A stretch of DNA of 64,000 bases, from assembly GCA_947631965.1 (NCBI GenBank), contig CANRNL010000013.1, positions 1-64,000 on the forward strand, given 5' to 3'. Both the position numbers and the translations under genes were made by a program. The DNA is from an uncultured Clostridia bacterium. GTDB taxonomy: Bacteria > Bacillota > Clostridia > Monoglobales > Monoglobaceae. How positions within the stretch are numbered: position 1 is the first letter of the stretch; each line of letters starts with the position of its first letter. Below the pieces are notes generated by a model, which made no database searches, was not told the DNA's origin, and worked only from the letters and a program-made list of their open reading frames with translations. Below are positions 28,095-36,632 of the stretch, one piece after another.

Positions 28095-30557
28095 TTACTG
28101 CTCGGCAAAATACTTGCGCGCAATTCCTTCGTAGGACTCCGAGTCGTCCCAATATTCCTCTATAAGCGGCTTCGCCGCCTCACCCGAATAGTTTTGATTT
28201 TCATAAATATAAGAGTTACAGCTTTCATATATTATTTTTCCGCCAAAAACCTTGAACATCACATCTATATAAGTCCTTTTAGCATACGGCTCGGAATTTA
28301 AGTATGTAAACTGCAGGTTATGCGTTCCGAACTCGCGGCTCAAATCAAGCGTGGTTTCCCTCGCGCCAAGCTCCGAAACATAGCAGTTGTACACGTCGCT
28401 GTCCGAGTCTATATAGGACGAATAAGAGTAGTACCACGAGTCGGGTTCAAAGCCGTCCTTGAGCTTAAACAAAACCTTCGTGCCGTCCTCGTTTAGCGAG
28501 AGGGTGAACGGCAAATCCGCGAGCCGAAGCAAAGCGGAGCTTTGCACGGCGGTGCGCTCAAAGTCGTTGTCGGCGTAAGGGGCGAGTGGGCGCGTATCGG
28601 AATACCACGCCGACATCTCCACGTCCTCACTTCCGATTATGTCAACCCATATTCTTCCGTCCGCGCTCTTAAATCCTATATTTCCGCTCCTTGTTCCGCT
28701 TATCGTACCCTCGATTTCATCAAAAATTACTCCGCCCCAAGATTCTATATAAAATTTTCCCGAAACCGAATTTTCGCCAAAGGTATATTTTTCTCCGACA
28801 ATTTCGTTTATATATTTAGAATCGGAATTTGCCGAAAGGTGTATGTGCGATATATTAAGCCTTCCCTCCTGCGGATTCATCTCTAACACCGCGGCCGCAT
28901 CCTCAATCACGCCGTCGGTCGTCTCGCCGTTTTCGGTGACGCTTACGGTTTCGTCGCCTCTGAAGTATCGCGTCTCGGTCACGTCAAAGCGCTCGTTTTT
29001 ATCCTTTTCGTAACTCGCATTTATTATGCTGTCGCTCTCTAAGTCAAACATTATACGGTCTATGTCGAAGTATTTATCGCCGTCCTCTATGTGCAGTCTC
29101 GCAACGCCTCTCGCCGCGCCGTCTCCCGGCACCTCGCTTATGCAGCCCAAGGCATTTTCCAATACATTTTCCCCATTTATGTTAACCTTGAAAAGTCCCT
29201 GCCACACCTTGCCGTCGTCGAACGACTTTATAAATTTCTCCATCTCAATATGCACGTCCGCGTCCCATTTCGCAATTTCCGGCTCGCTCTCCACAATATT
29301 CACAATATATTCCTCGCCTTCCTCGCCGGACTGTCCGAGGGTTTCGTATTCGGCTCTCAAATCCGCCGAAAATCCCTTATAAACCTCTGTGTTGACGAGC
29401 GAAGCGCGGTTTTGCTCATAATATTTTTTGCCGCTGATATGAATTGCGTTTCCGTCGTTATAGGTTGTGGAATAAACTATAACGGCGTTATTTATTATAT
29501 ACGACTTCACGTTCGCCGTCTCGTTCAGCGCCGCGGCTGTGACCGTGCCGCCCGCCGCGACCGCAAGCATAAGAACCGCGCTTATAATTACGGCGGACGC
29601 GCCTCTCTTTTTTCGGTTGCCTGTCATAATAAGTTCTATCCTTTCCTTAATATTTTTCCCGTTTTCGGAGAGACAAACCGATGAATGGGTTATCGGGGCG
29701 GCGCAGCCGAGTATACTTTTGCTGTACTCAAGCCTTTCCGCCTCATTCATAAGCGACGACACGCTCTCGTCGCACGATAACTCCATCGCCTTTTTTATGT
29801 GCTTCTGAAAAATATACACGAGCGGATTGAAAAAGTGTACCGCCGCCGCCATCCTGACGACAAGCAGATACAAAATGTCTCTGTTCTTAATATGCGTAAG
29901 CTCGTGCATAAGCGCCTCGTCGCCTATTCCAAGCCTCGGCACAACGATTTTCGGGCGAAATATCCCCAATACAAACGGCGAACACTCAAACGGCACCGAC
30001 AGCATTTCCACACTGCCTTTAACGCCCACGCGCGCCTTGCACTCTTTAAGGCTTTCGCACTCGAACGGCTCGGCAAATTCTTTGAGCATTATTCTGAATT
30101 TAACCGACAAAACCGCGTTTTTTATCGCAAGGAACATAAGTATTGCAAAATACAAAGCCGCAAGCGTGCTTACGTTAAAAATATCGGGCAGACGCAGCTC
30201 CCGCTCAGCAGGCGTATAAACGGCAGTATTCGCCGCCGGTTCGCTCTCGGCAACCGCCGCTTCGGCTCCGTAATCTCCGTCCACGGTCAACTCTTGCGAG
30301 ACTGCAAGCGGTGCGGTCGCCGTTTCGGACGCGTCCGTCCACATCTCGCTTCGTGTGGGCGGCGCTGCCTTGCCGCTTAAAATTCCCGCTCCGCCTATCG
30401 GGACAGCCGCAAGTATCAGCGGCAATATCCACAGCACAAGCACGGCTCTCTTGGAGACCGCGTTTTTAAACAGTCTTTCCGCAAGCAGGACAAGCACGCC
30501 CGCCGCACTCATTCCGACACTCATAAAAACGATTTTTAAAAACAAAAATCTAAGCAT
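28095..30557 (-). CDS. BlaR1-type M56 membrane metalloprotease sensor with large ectodomain (locus B)
   Basis: An 820-residue membrane protein. Transmembrane helices lie at about 1-60 and 115-140, the M56 motif HELTH is in ALMHELTHIKNRDIL, and AMELSCDESV gives the third ligand. A last helix near 315-335 leads to an extracytoplasmic region of about 480 residues rich in beta strands and acidic residues. No SxxK, SxN or KTG motif is present there, so it is not a penicillin receptor. The start at 30557 follows a GGGGGAG ribosome binding site; the frame is open 15 codons further. It is preceded by its repressor gene. The signal it senses is unknown. Confidence 0.85.
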   Translation of the reverse strand: MLRFLFLKIVFMSVGMSAAGVLVLLAERLFKNAVSKRAVLVLWILPLILAAVPIGGAGILSGKAAPPTRSEMWTDASETATAPLAVSQELTVDGDYGAEAAVAESEPAANTAVYTPAERELRLPDIFNVSTLAALYFAILMFLAIKNAVLSVKFRIMLKEFAEPFECESLKECKARVGVKGSVEMLSVPFECSPFVLGIFRPKIVVPRLGIGDEALMHELTHIKNRDILYLLVVRMAAAVHFFNPLVYIFQKHIKKAMELSCDESVSSLMNEAERLEYSKSILGCAAPITHSSVCLSENGKNIKERIELIMTGNRKKRGASAVIISAVLMLAVAAGGTVTAAALNETANVKSYIINNAVIVYSTTYNDGNAIHISGKKYYEQNRASLVNTEVYKGFSADLRAEYETLGQSGEEGEEYIVNIVESEPEIAKWDADVHIEMEKFIKSFDDGKVWQGLFKVNINGENVLENALGCISEVPGDGAARGVARLHIEDGDKYFDIDRIMFDLESDSIINASYEKDKNERFDVTETRYFRGDETVSVTENGETTDGVIEDAAAVLEMNPQEGRLNISHIHLSANSDSKYINEIVGEKYTFGENSVSGKFYIESWGGVIFDEIEGTISGTRSGNIGFKSADGRIWVDIIGSEDVEMSAWYSDTRPLAPYADNDFERTAVQSSALLRLADLPFTLSLNEDGTKVLFKLKDGFEPDSWYYSYSSYIDSDSDVYNCYVSELGARETTLDLSREFGTHNLQFTYLNSEPYAKRTYIDVMFKVFGGKIIYESCNSYIYENQNYSGEAAKPLIEEYWDDSESYEGIARKYFAEQ

Positions 30558-30605
30558 AATCAAATCTCCCCCTGCTCCGCACGCAAAACGCGCGCGAAGC
30601 AACAG

Positions 30606-30977
30606 CTACTTATCGTACTTCTTTAAAATTTCCATAATCTCCTCGTAGTCCTCCGCCGAGACCTTGTCTCTGCAAAGGTACGCTATAAAGCTGCCCGCCG
30701 CGCCGTCGTACATATCCTCCAAGAACTCGTCGGTCTGCTTTAAAAGATACTCGTCTCGGCTCACACTCGCTCGGTAATAATTCTGCTTTCCAACCTTTTC
30801 GCACTCCAAAAAGCCCTTTTTAAGGAGCCTTGTTAGAAACGTGGCAACGGTGGTGTACTTCCACTCGCTGTCTCCGAGCGCGTCGAACACGTCGTTGACG
30901 CAGAGCGCACCCCCGCTTTGCCATATCGCATCCATAATTTCCCTCTCCGAAGCCGAGAGCCTTTTTAATTTTTCCAT
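30606..30977 (-). CDS. BlaI/MecI-family transcriptional repressor (locus B)
   Basis: A 123-residue winged-helix repressor. The N terminus LSASEREIMDAIWQSGG and the recognition-helix region KYTTVATFLTRLLKKGFLE are closer to canonical BlaI/MecI than the locus A repressor. The C-terminal helices (EEIMEILKKYDK) mediate dimerisation. The M56 sensor follows about 48 bases downstream on the same strand. The promoter carries two perfect inverted repeats of the TACTAC/GTAGTA type known from staphylococcal bla and mec operators. Confidence 0.92.
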   Translation of the reverse strand: MEKLKRLSASEREIMDAIWQSGGALCVNDVFDALGDSEWKYTTVATFLTRLLKKGFLECEKVGKQNYYRASVSRDEYLLKQTDEFLEDMYDGAAGSFIAYLCRDKVSAEDYEEIMEILKKYDK

Positions 30978-31031
30978 AACGACCTCCTATTCCTACAGTT
31001 TAAAACCGTACGATTTTTTAATAACGCGTCA

Positions 31032-31083
31032 TTACTACTTGCTGTAGTAATTATATTTTACTACGTTTCGTAGTATTTGTCAA
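31032..31083 (-). promoter_or_regulatory. Promoter with paired BlaI-type operators (TACTAC-N5-GTAGTA)
   Basis: On the minus strand, TTGACA (31083-31078) and TAAAAT (31060-31055) are spaced by 17 bases. Two inverted repeats, TACTAC-N5-GTAGTA at 31059-31075 and TTACTAC-N5-GTAGTAA at 31032-31050, cover the spacer/-10 and the start region. Centres are 26 bases apart. The half-sites differ from those of locus A. Confidence 0.8.
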
Positions 31084-31115
31084 CACTTTTTTGTATTTTA
31101 TTTTTGATTTGGGCA

Positions 31116-31150
31116 AAAGAAAAGAGCAACGGTTGCGTTGCTCTTTCTTG
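31116..31150. terminator. Terminator downstream of the PIN toxin gene
   Basis: Arms AAGAAAAGAGCAACG and CGTTGCTCTTTCTT around a short GTTG loop; T-rich on the minus strand exit. Confidence 0.85.
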
Positions 31151-31184
31151 TGATATTTATATAATTCTCACGGTTTTATATGTC

Positions 31185-31577
31185 TTATTTCAAATTATAT
31201 TGCTCCAAAAATTCCGAAACGGTCAAAACAGCGTTATCTTTCGAAAAATGTTTTATATTTCCCGTAATCAACTTTGCACCGCAAAACTTCGCGACCTCAT
31301 AAAACTTTTTGTCCGCTTCATCAGAAAAATCAACATTGAGCGGCTGTGCAACCACACTGCGCCCGTTATCTGCAATCCAATCAAGCAGGGCGTTCACTTC
31401 ACCGCCTGTAAATTTGAATTTCGGTCTTGTTAAAACTTCTTTGTACTCGCTTAAAATTCTGTAATCATAACAGGGGATGAGTCCTCCGCTGATTATCAGA
31501 CTTAAAACCCTCGCAGGCGCACCATCTTTTGACCATAAAGCAGATACAAGAATATTTGTGTCAATTACTACAAGCAT
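31185..31577 (-). CDS. PIN-domain ribonuclease toxin of a type II toxin-antitoxin pair
   Basis: A 130-residue PIN-fold protein. Acidic metal-binding positions are visible: Asp in VVIDTNILVSAL, Glu in LSEYKEVL, and Asp/Glu residues in DEADKKFYEVA. The terminal GAKLITGNIKHF is typical of the PIN toxins in this subfamily, which lack one canonical Asp but keep the fold. It is expected to cleave RNA when freed from its antitoxin. The ATG at 31577 is preferred over the TTG at 31583 because GGGGAG is well placed; the gene begins two bases after the antitoxin stop. Confidence 0.85.
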   Translation of the reverse strand: MLVVIDTNILVSALWSKDGAPARVLSLIISGGLIPCYDYRILSEYKEVLTRPKFKFTGGEVNALLDWIADNGRSVVAQPLNVDFSDEADKKFYEVAKFCGAKLITGNIKHFSKDNAVLTVSEFLEQYNLK

Positions 31578-31579
31578 AA

Positions 31580-31855
31580 TCAATCTCCCCGACGCATAGC
31601 GGATATTTCGGCTTCTATTTCCTCGTCGGTCATATAGCCGTTTTCCGCCGCTTTCATACGCATAGAATTAAAAGCAAGCATCGCTTTCGCCTGTCTGACC
31701 GCTTTTACGGTTTCCTCAAAACCGCCTTCGGCAATATCAATCAAAAGCGCCGTCGGTTTACCATTGTTCGTAATGACAACCTCGCCGTCCGAAGAGAGAT
31801 TTTCCCATATACTCTTTGGAGTAGTTCTTAAATCTCGTACCGTGTAAAAATTCAT
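31580..31855 (-). CDS. Phd/YefM-family antitoxin
   Basis: A 91-residue antitoxin. The N-terminal DNA-binding and dimerisation part begins MNFYTVRDLRTTPKSIWENL and includes GEVVITNNGKPTALLID, the hallmark of Phd/YefM proteins; the C-terminal helix rich in charged residues should wrap the toxin. The start at 31855 follows AGAGGTG. It precedes the PIN toxin on the same strand and probably represses its own promoter. Confidence 0.87.
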   Translation of the reverse strand: MNFYTVRDLRTTPKSIWENLSSDGEVVITNNGKPTALLIDIAEGGFEETVKAVRQAKAMLAFNSMRMKAAENGYMTDEEIEAEISAMRRGD

Positions 31856-31875
31856 ATCAATCACCTCTCGCAGAT

Positions 31876-31904
31876 ATCATACTATATTGTCACACAATTG
31901 TCAA
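31876..31904 (-). promoter_or_regulatory. Toxin-antitoxin promoter with embedded palindrome
   Basis: On the minus strand, TTGACA (31904-31899) and TATGAT (31881-31876) are separated by 17 bases. The spacer holds the palindrome ATTGT-GTG-ACAAT (31898-31886), a candidate site for antitoxin autoregulation. Confidence 0.65.
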
Positions 31905-31987
31905 CATATTATGCTACATTTTATAGTTTTTTCTAAACCGACTATGTTCTCTTGCGTATATGCTTACCAATGTTCGGCATTCATCGG

Positions 31988-32022
31988 AAAACGCTTTGGG
32001 CGATATTCGTCCAAAGCGTTTT
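31988..32022. terminator. Terminator after the large SLH gene
   Basis: Arms AAAACGCTTTGG and CCAAAGCGTTTT around an 11-base loop. It ends the minus-strand SLH gene transcript. Confidence 0.85.
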
Positions 32023-32079
32023 CTATCGGCTTATTTTATGCTTTTTTAAAAATCATCTGTAAGGATAAACTATCTCAGT

Positions 32080-34557
32080 CTATTTCACTGTCACGATGAT
32101 AACTCTCACGCGTTTTGCCGAGGAATTGTCGCAGTACGCAGTCACATAATAATTCGAGAAATTCTTTTTAAGCTCGTCAAGAGTTATTCTCGTATAATTG
32201 TAATTGCTGTTTTTATAAACCGTTACCGACGGGTCGAGGGTGTAGCTCTCTTTGCCCGTGAGTACCTTATCGTCGGTAATCGACGAAACGGTTGATGTTG
32301 AATTGAGCCTGCTCATTGTCGAAACCGAGTTGCCCTTCAGGTTGACCTGCACGGCGCTGCCGGTTTGTATGGAGTTATAAACGCTGTTGCCCGACAGATT
32401 ATACTGCACGCCGCCCACATCAATCGTATAAGCGCCGCTCGACGACATCATATGAGAGGTTGCGGAAGCCGACGTGACAACTCCGTAGCTGTATGCGTCT
32501 CCGGTGACGTTCTTCAAAATCAGCGAGGTTATTTCATCGCTTGAATTTTTCTCGTAATACAACACGTTGGAGGACGAGAGTTGAACGCCGTTTATCCTTT
32601 GCAGGAATGTGCTTGTATAAAGGGTGTTGCTGTACGCATCGTCGGGTACCACGTCCAAAATGGCGACGTTGCTCGCGACCTTTGCCGTGCCTATTCGCCT
32701 TGAAGCCGCCGATACGGTACCGCTGAGCGAATTATAATTCCTTTGCGCAAACGACGCAACTCCGTTGTTTATCGTAACCGTTCCGACCGAATTTACATGC
32801 TCGGCATAAGACCTCGAAGTCTTGTACTCGTGCTCTGTTCCGTCGGCTGTGACAATATTTATATAGAAGCTGCTGTAAACTCCTCCGCTTACCGCGTCGG
32901 TATAAGTTTTTTGTCCCGCTCCGACAAGGAAGCCCGTAACCGTCGAGTTTGCGGAGTTGGGCGATACAACGCCGGCGATTCCTCCGTTTTTGCCTATAAG
33001 TACCGTAACCGTATCGCCGTATCTGAAGCTGCCGCCCGATGACAACGCGTTGAACGCCGCGGTGCTTTCAACCTCGTACTCGGTACCCGATATTGTGACC
33101 TTATTGGGCGACGCCATATTCGGAGACGCGGACTCATATGTGCCCGTAACCTTCTTTGAATATACGAGCGCGAGCTTCAAGTCGGGAACGCAGTAAACCA
33201 CATCATATGTCTTTATATCTGCGGTGCTTATGCTTGCGCCGTCCTTGGTTATCGAATAGCCCGAAAAGTCCGCTACGGAATTTGACCATTCGCTTCCCGA
33301 AACTATAATCGGACCTATTACGTCGCCTTCCTCAACGCTCACATAGTCCACGTTGCCGTTGTCGTCATATTTAACATATACAATGTCGCCCATTTCAAGC
33401 TGTTCCTTTACCTGAGCATAGGTAGAGGGCTGTGAGTTTATATACGCGGTCGTGCCCGACGAAATATCGAGCGAGCCGAACGAGCCGTTTCTATATGTGA
33501 CTATACCGCTGTCGAGTACCGAATACACAAAATATTTGTCCATCATTCCCGTGTTAGTATTTGAAATTGCGGACGCGGGTCTTATCAGAAGTCCGTACTC
33601 GATTTCGCCGAGCGAGTTGCGAAAGACCTTCATCGTGTCTCCCTTTTTCGCAAGGCTTACGACCTGCGGGTATGTGTACGTCTGGGATTTAAAGTAAACC
33701 GTGGAGGAGCTTCCGAACTCCAGAGCCGCGCCGTCAAGCAGCAAATCCTCACCTATTACCGAGGTAACCGTATGTTCCTCAACCGTTTGGTCGTTCGGCT
33801 TAAAGGAAACCAGCGTATCGCCGTCCTTTACCGCAATGGTACCCTTGCGTCCCGCGATGGACACGTCAATGCCCGCTCCCAAATCGTAGGTGCCTTCGGT
33901 CGTGACCACCTTATTGCTGTTCACGCTCGGGTCCTCGTTGTGAGTGGCTATAATTACCGCGTTGTCCGTAGACTTGCAGTCAAAGTTTTCCAGAAGCGTC
34001 TGCTGTGAATCCTTGCACTTTGTAAGAAGCGCGTGATTTATTATTATCGCAACATCGCTTCTCGTTATCGCGTCAAACGCGCCGCAGGTTATGCCGTCGG
34101 TAATACCGAGGTTTGCCGCCGCGCCCATCTGACCGTAAGGCCACGACGAGTCAAAGTCCTCGTCGGTATAGTCGAGCGCGCGCAGGGTCATCGTGACCGC
34201 CTCCGCGAGCGTTACATTGTTATCGGGTCTGAAACTGCCGTCAGCATAGCCCTCGCAAATACCGTGCGTGACCGCCGCCTTTATGTACTGCGACGCCCAG
34301 TGGTAATACGGAACATCGCTGTACGGCGAGGTTTTAAGCCCCGACGAAACGTAATTCCTGTACTTTGAGGACGCGACTACCACCTTTGCAAACTCACAGC
34401 GCGTCACATAGTCGTCAAGTCTGCCGTCGGTCATAATGCCTAGATCCGAGAGCAGGGTGGTGTCGTTATCAACCGCGCCGACCGAAATCATACTGCCGAA
34501 GCAAAGAGATGAAACGGCAATCGCAAAAGATGCGGCGAGAGATATTATTTTTTTCAT
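32080..34557 (-). CDS. Large SLH-domain surface protein
   Basis: An 825-residue exported protein. A signal peptide (MKKIISLAASFAIAVSSL, cleavage near VGA-VDN) is followed by three SLH repeats in about residues 35-175; the second contains SDVPYYHWASQYIKAAVTHGICEG and the third GAAANLGITDGITCG. The remaining 650 residues are Ser/Thr/Val-rich beta-sheet segments with repeating units such as GDTLVSF, GDIVYVKYDDNG and YGDTVTVLIGKNGG, perhaps an array of small beta-barrel modules. No catalytic motif was recognised. It likely coats the cell wall. It begins 69 bases after the efflux permease stop with no terminator between, so it may be the last gene of that operon. Confidence 0.85.
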   Translation of the reverse strand: MKKIISLAASFAIAVSSLCFGSMISVGAVDNDTTLLSDLGIMTDGRLDDYVTRCEFAKVVVASSKYRNYVSSGLKTSPYSDVPYYHWASQYIKAAVTHGICEGYADGSFRPDNNVTLAEAVTMTLRALDYTDEDFDSSWPYGQMGAAANLGITDGITCGAFDAITRSDVAIIINHALLTKCKDSQQTLLENFDCKSTDNAVIIATHNEDPSVNSNKVVTTEGTYDLGAGIDVSIAGRKGTIAVKDGDTLVSFKPNDQTVEEHTVTSVIGEDLLLDGAALEFGSSSTVYFKSQTYTYPQVVSLAKKGDTMKVFRNSLGEIEYGLLIRPASAISNTNTGMMDKYFVYSVLDSGIVTYRNGSFGSLDISSGTTAYINSQPSTYAQVKEQLEMGDIVYVKYDDNGNVDYVSVEEGDVIGPIIVSGSEWSNSVADFSGYSITKDGASISTADIKTYDVVYCVPDLKLALVYSKKVTGTYESASPNMASPNKVTISGTEYEVESTAAFNALSSGGSFRYGDTVTVLIGKNGGIAGVVSPNSANSTVTGFLVGAGQKTYTDAVSGGVYSSFYINIVTADGTEHEYKTSRSYAEHVNSVGTVTINNGVASFAQRNYNSLSGTVSAASRRIGTAKVASNVAILDVVPDDAYSNTLYTSTFLQRINGVQLSSSNVLYYEKNSSDEITSLILKNVTGDAYSYGVVTSASATSHMMSSSGAYTIDVGGVQYNLSGNSVYNSIQTGSAVQVNLKGNSVSTMSRLNSTSTVSSITDDKVLTGKESYTLDPSVTVYKNSNYNYTRITLDELKKNFSNYYVTAYCDNSSAKRVRVIIVTVK

Positions 34558-34626
34558 AGCAAATTTGCTCCTTTCATAAACGTATAAACGTAAAAGCCGT
34601 AAACCGATATTCTCGTTTGTTATGCT

Positions 34627-35802
34627 TTATTCGTATCTTAAAGCGTCGATGGGGTTGAGCTTCGCCGCCTTGTTCGCGGGCAGAAATCCGAACAGCAGTC
34701 CAATAGACAGCGAAACGCCGAACGCCAGTGCTATCGCGCCCGGACTCGGTGCCGAGTCTATCTCCACCAGCTTGCCGAACAGCGTTGACATCGCGCCGCC
34801 CAGTATTATGCCGAAAATTCCGCCGACGCTCGATATTGTGCCCGCCTCTATGACAAACTGCTGCATTATATGCCGCTTCTTTGCGCCGAGAGACTTTCGT
34901 ATGCCTATCTCGCGGGTACGCTCGGTTACGGTCACAAGCATAATATTCATAATGCCTATACCTGCGACAAGCAGTGAAATTCCCGCTATTACAACGAGAG
35001 CCACCTCCATTGTGCCGAGCATATCCTGCATCATATCTATAAGCTCTCTCATACTTATTACATTATAGTAGTCCTCGTTGCCGAGGTTTTCATAGCAGAA
35101 ACGCTTTATTACCGCCATCGCTTGGTCCAGCGTTTCCTCGGATACGGCGGATATCGTATAGTTGTTTACTATGTTGCTTCGCGACATAGTAATAGCTATC
35201 GTGTACGGAATGTATATACAATCGTCGTCCGAACCCGCCTCCGAGTCCGCGCTCTCCTCTATAACTCCGACTACGCGGAACTTCGTGCCGTTAATCTTAA
35301 GATCGCTGTCCAGGCACTCTATCGTGCCGAACAGCTCTCTCGCGATATACGAGCCGATAACACAGACGTTGTTGTTTTGCTCTACGTCCATATAGCTTAT
35401 AAACCTGCCGACCGCAAGGTCAAGATTTATAATGTCGGAATATTCCGAGCTTACTCCGGTGGCGGACGAGGTTACCGACTCGCTGCCGTTCTTTACAGTA
35501 CCGCCCACCGTAATTCTCGGTGTAACGGCGCGCAGTACAGTCGGGTTGTCGTCCACGAGGTCCTCCATTTCTTCGGGAGTTATTTGGCGCGTCTGTCCGC
35601 GCGCGGTTATCGAAACGGATATCATTTCGGTACCCATATCCTCAAACGTGGAGGTTATCATATTAGTAAGACCGTTCATCATACTCATAAGAGCTATAAC
35701 CGCGGCAACTCCGATGATTATTCCGAGCATAGTGAGGAACGAGCGTCCCTTGTTGTTCATTATGCTCGAAAAAGCCATGGTGATACATTTTCCTATTCCC
35801 AT
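34627..35802 (-). CDS. MacB/FtsX-type ABC transporter permease
   Basis: A 391-residue permease with the MacB topology: an N-terminal helix (FLTMLGIIIGVAAVIALMSMM), a periplasm-equivalent extracellular domain of about 220 residues, and three C-terminal helices containing ISLLVAGIGIMNIMLVTVTERTREIGIRKSLGA. It starts six bases after the ATPase gene. With the ATPase and the adaptor it should form a mechanotransmission-type exporter of peptides, antimicrobials or lipids. Confidence 0.92.
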   Translation of the reverse strand: MGIGKCITMAFSSIMNNKGRSFLTMLGIIIGVAAVIALMSMMNGLTNMITSTFEDMGTEMISVSITARGQTRQITPEEMEDLVDDNPTVLRAVTPRITVGGTVKNGSESVTSSATGVSSEYSDIINLDLAVGRFISYMDVEQNNNVCVIGSYIARELFGTIECLDSDLKINGTKFRVVGVIEESADSEAGSDDDCIYIPYTIAITMSRSNIVNNYTISAVSEETLDQAMAVIKRFCYENLGNEDYYNVISMRELIDMMQDMLGTMEVALVVIAGISLLVAGIGIMNIMLVTVTERTREIGIRKSLGAKKRHIMQQFVIEAGTISSVGGIFGIILGGAMSTLFGKLVEIDSAPSPGAIALAFGVSLSIGLLFGFLPANKAAKLNPIDALRYE

Positions 35803-35808
35803 ATCTCA

Positions 35809-36594
35809 TCAACCTCCCGCGCTCATTCTGCTTGCAACTATTTTATCGCCTTCCACGGGTCCGTCGTACACTATTTTCCCGTCGGTAATTCTGACAATGC
35901 GCTTCGCCCGCGCCGCGATTGAGTTATCGTGCGTTATAAGGACAATCGTGTTGCCCTCCTCATTGAGCTTTTGCAAAAACTCCATTACCTCGCGTCCGGT
36001 CCTTGAATCGAGCGCGCCGGTAGGCTCGTCGGCAAGAATCACGGACGGATTGCCCGCAAGAGCGCGCGCAATCGAGGCTCTCTGCTGTTGACCGCCCGAA
36101 AGCTGAGCGGGCTTGTTTTTCGCTTTATCCTCAAGCCCTACCCTCCTGAGCGACTCCATAGCTCGCTCGCGCCGCTCTCTGTCGCCTAGTCCGGCGTAAA
36201 GGAGAGGCAAAGCCACGTTTTCCTCGACTGTCAGCTTGGGGATAAGGTTGTACTGCTGAAAAATAAATCCCAGCATCTTATTGCGAACCTCCGCAAGCTC
36301 GTCGTCCTTATACGCGCTTATATCTCTGCCGTTCAAAAGGTAGGTGCCGCTTGTCGGAGTGTCCAGACAGCCCATAATATTCATACACGTCGACTTTCCG
36401 CTTCCCGACTGTCCGACTATCGCGACAAACTCACCGCGGTTTATTTCAAGAGAAATTCCGTCGAGCGCGTGGACTGCAGTATCGCCCATCTGATAAATTT
36501 TGTATATATCCTCAAATTTTACCAAGGGCGCGCCGCTTTCCTCTTTTATCTCGTCTTTGTCGTTGTTTTTGTTGTTCAAAAAATCAAACCTCAT
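35809..36594 (-). CDS. MacB-type ABC transporter ATP-binding protein
   Basis: A 261-residue ATPase of the LolD/MacB group. Walker A is GQSGSGKST, the Q loop is FIFQQYNLIPKLTVEENV, the signature is LSGGQQQR, and Walker B is ILADEPTGALD. A charged N-terminal extension (NNKNNDKDEIKEE) precedes the domain. The gene lies between the adaptor and the permease. Confidence 0.94.
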   Translation of the reverse strand: MRFDFLNNKNNDKDEIKEESGAPLVKFEDIYKIYQMGDTAVHALDGISLEINRGEFVAIVGQSGSGKSTCMNIMGCLDTPTSGTYLLNGRDISAYKDDELAEVRNKMLGFIFQQYNLIPKLTVEENVALPLLYAGLGDRERRERAMESLRRVGLEDKAKNKPAQLSGGQQQRASIARALAGNPSVILADEPTGALDSRTGREVMEFLQKLNEEGNTIVLITHDNSIAARAKRIVRITDGKIVYDGPVEGDKIVASRMSAGG

Positions 36595-36632
36595 ACCATA
36601 ACTCTCCCGATATCAACATATACCGACGTCAA

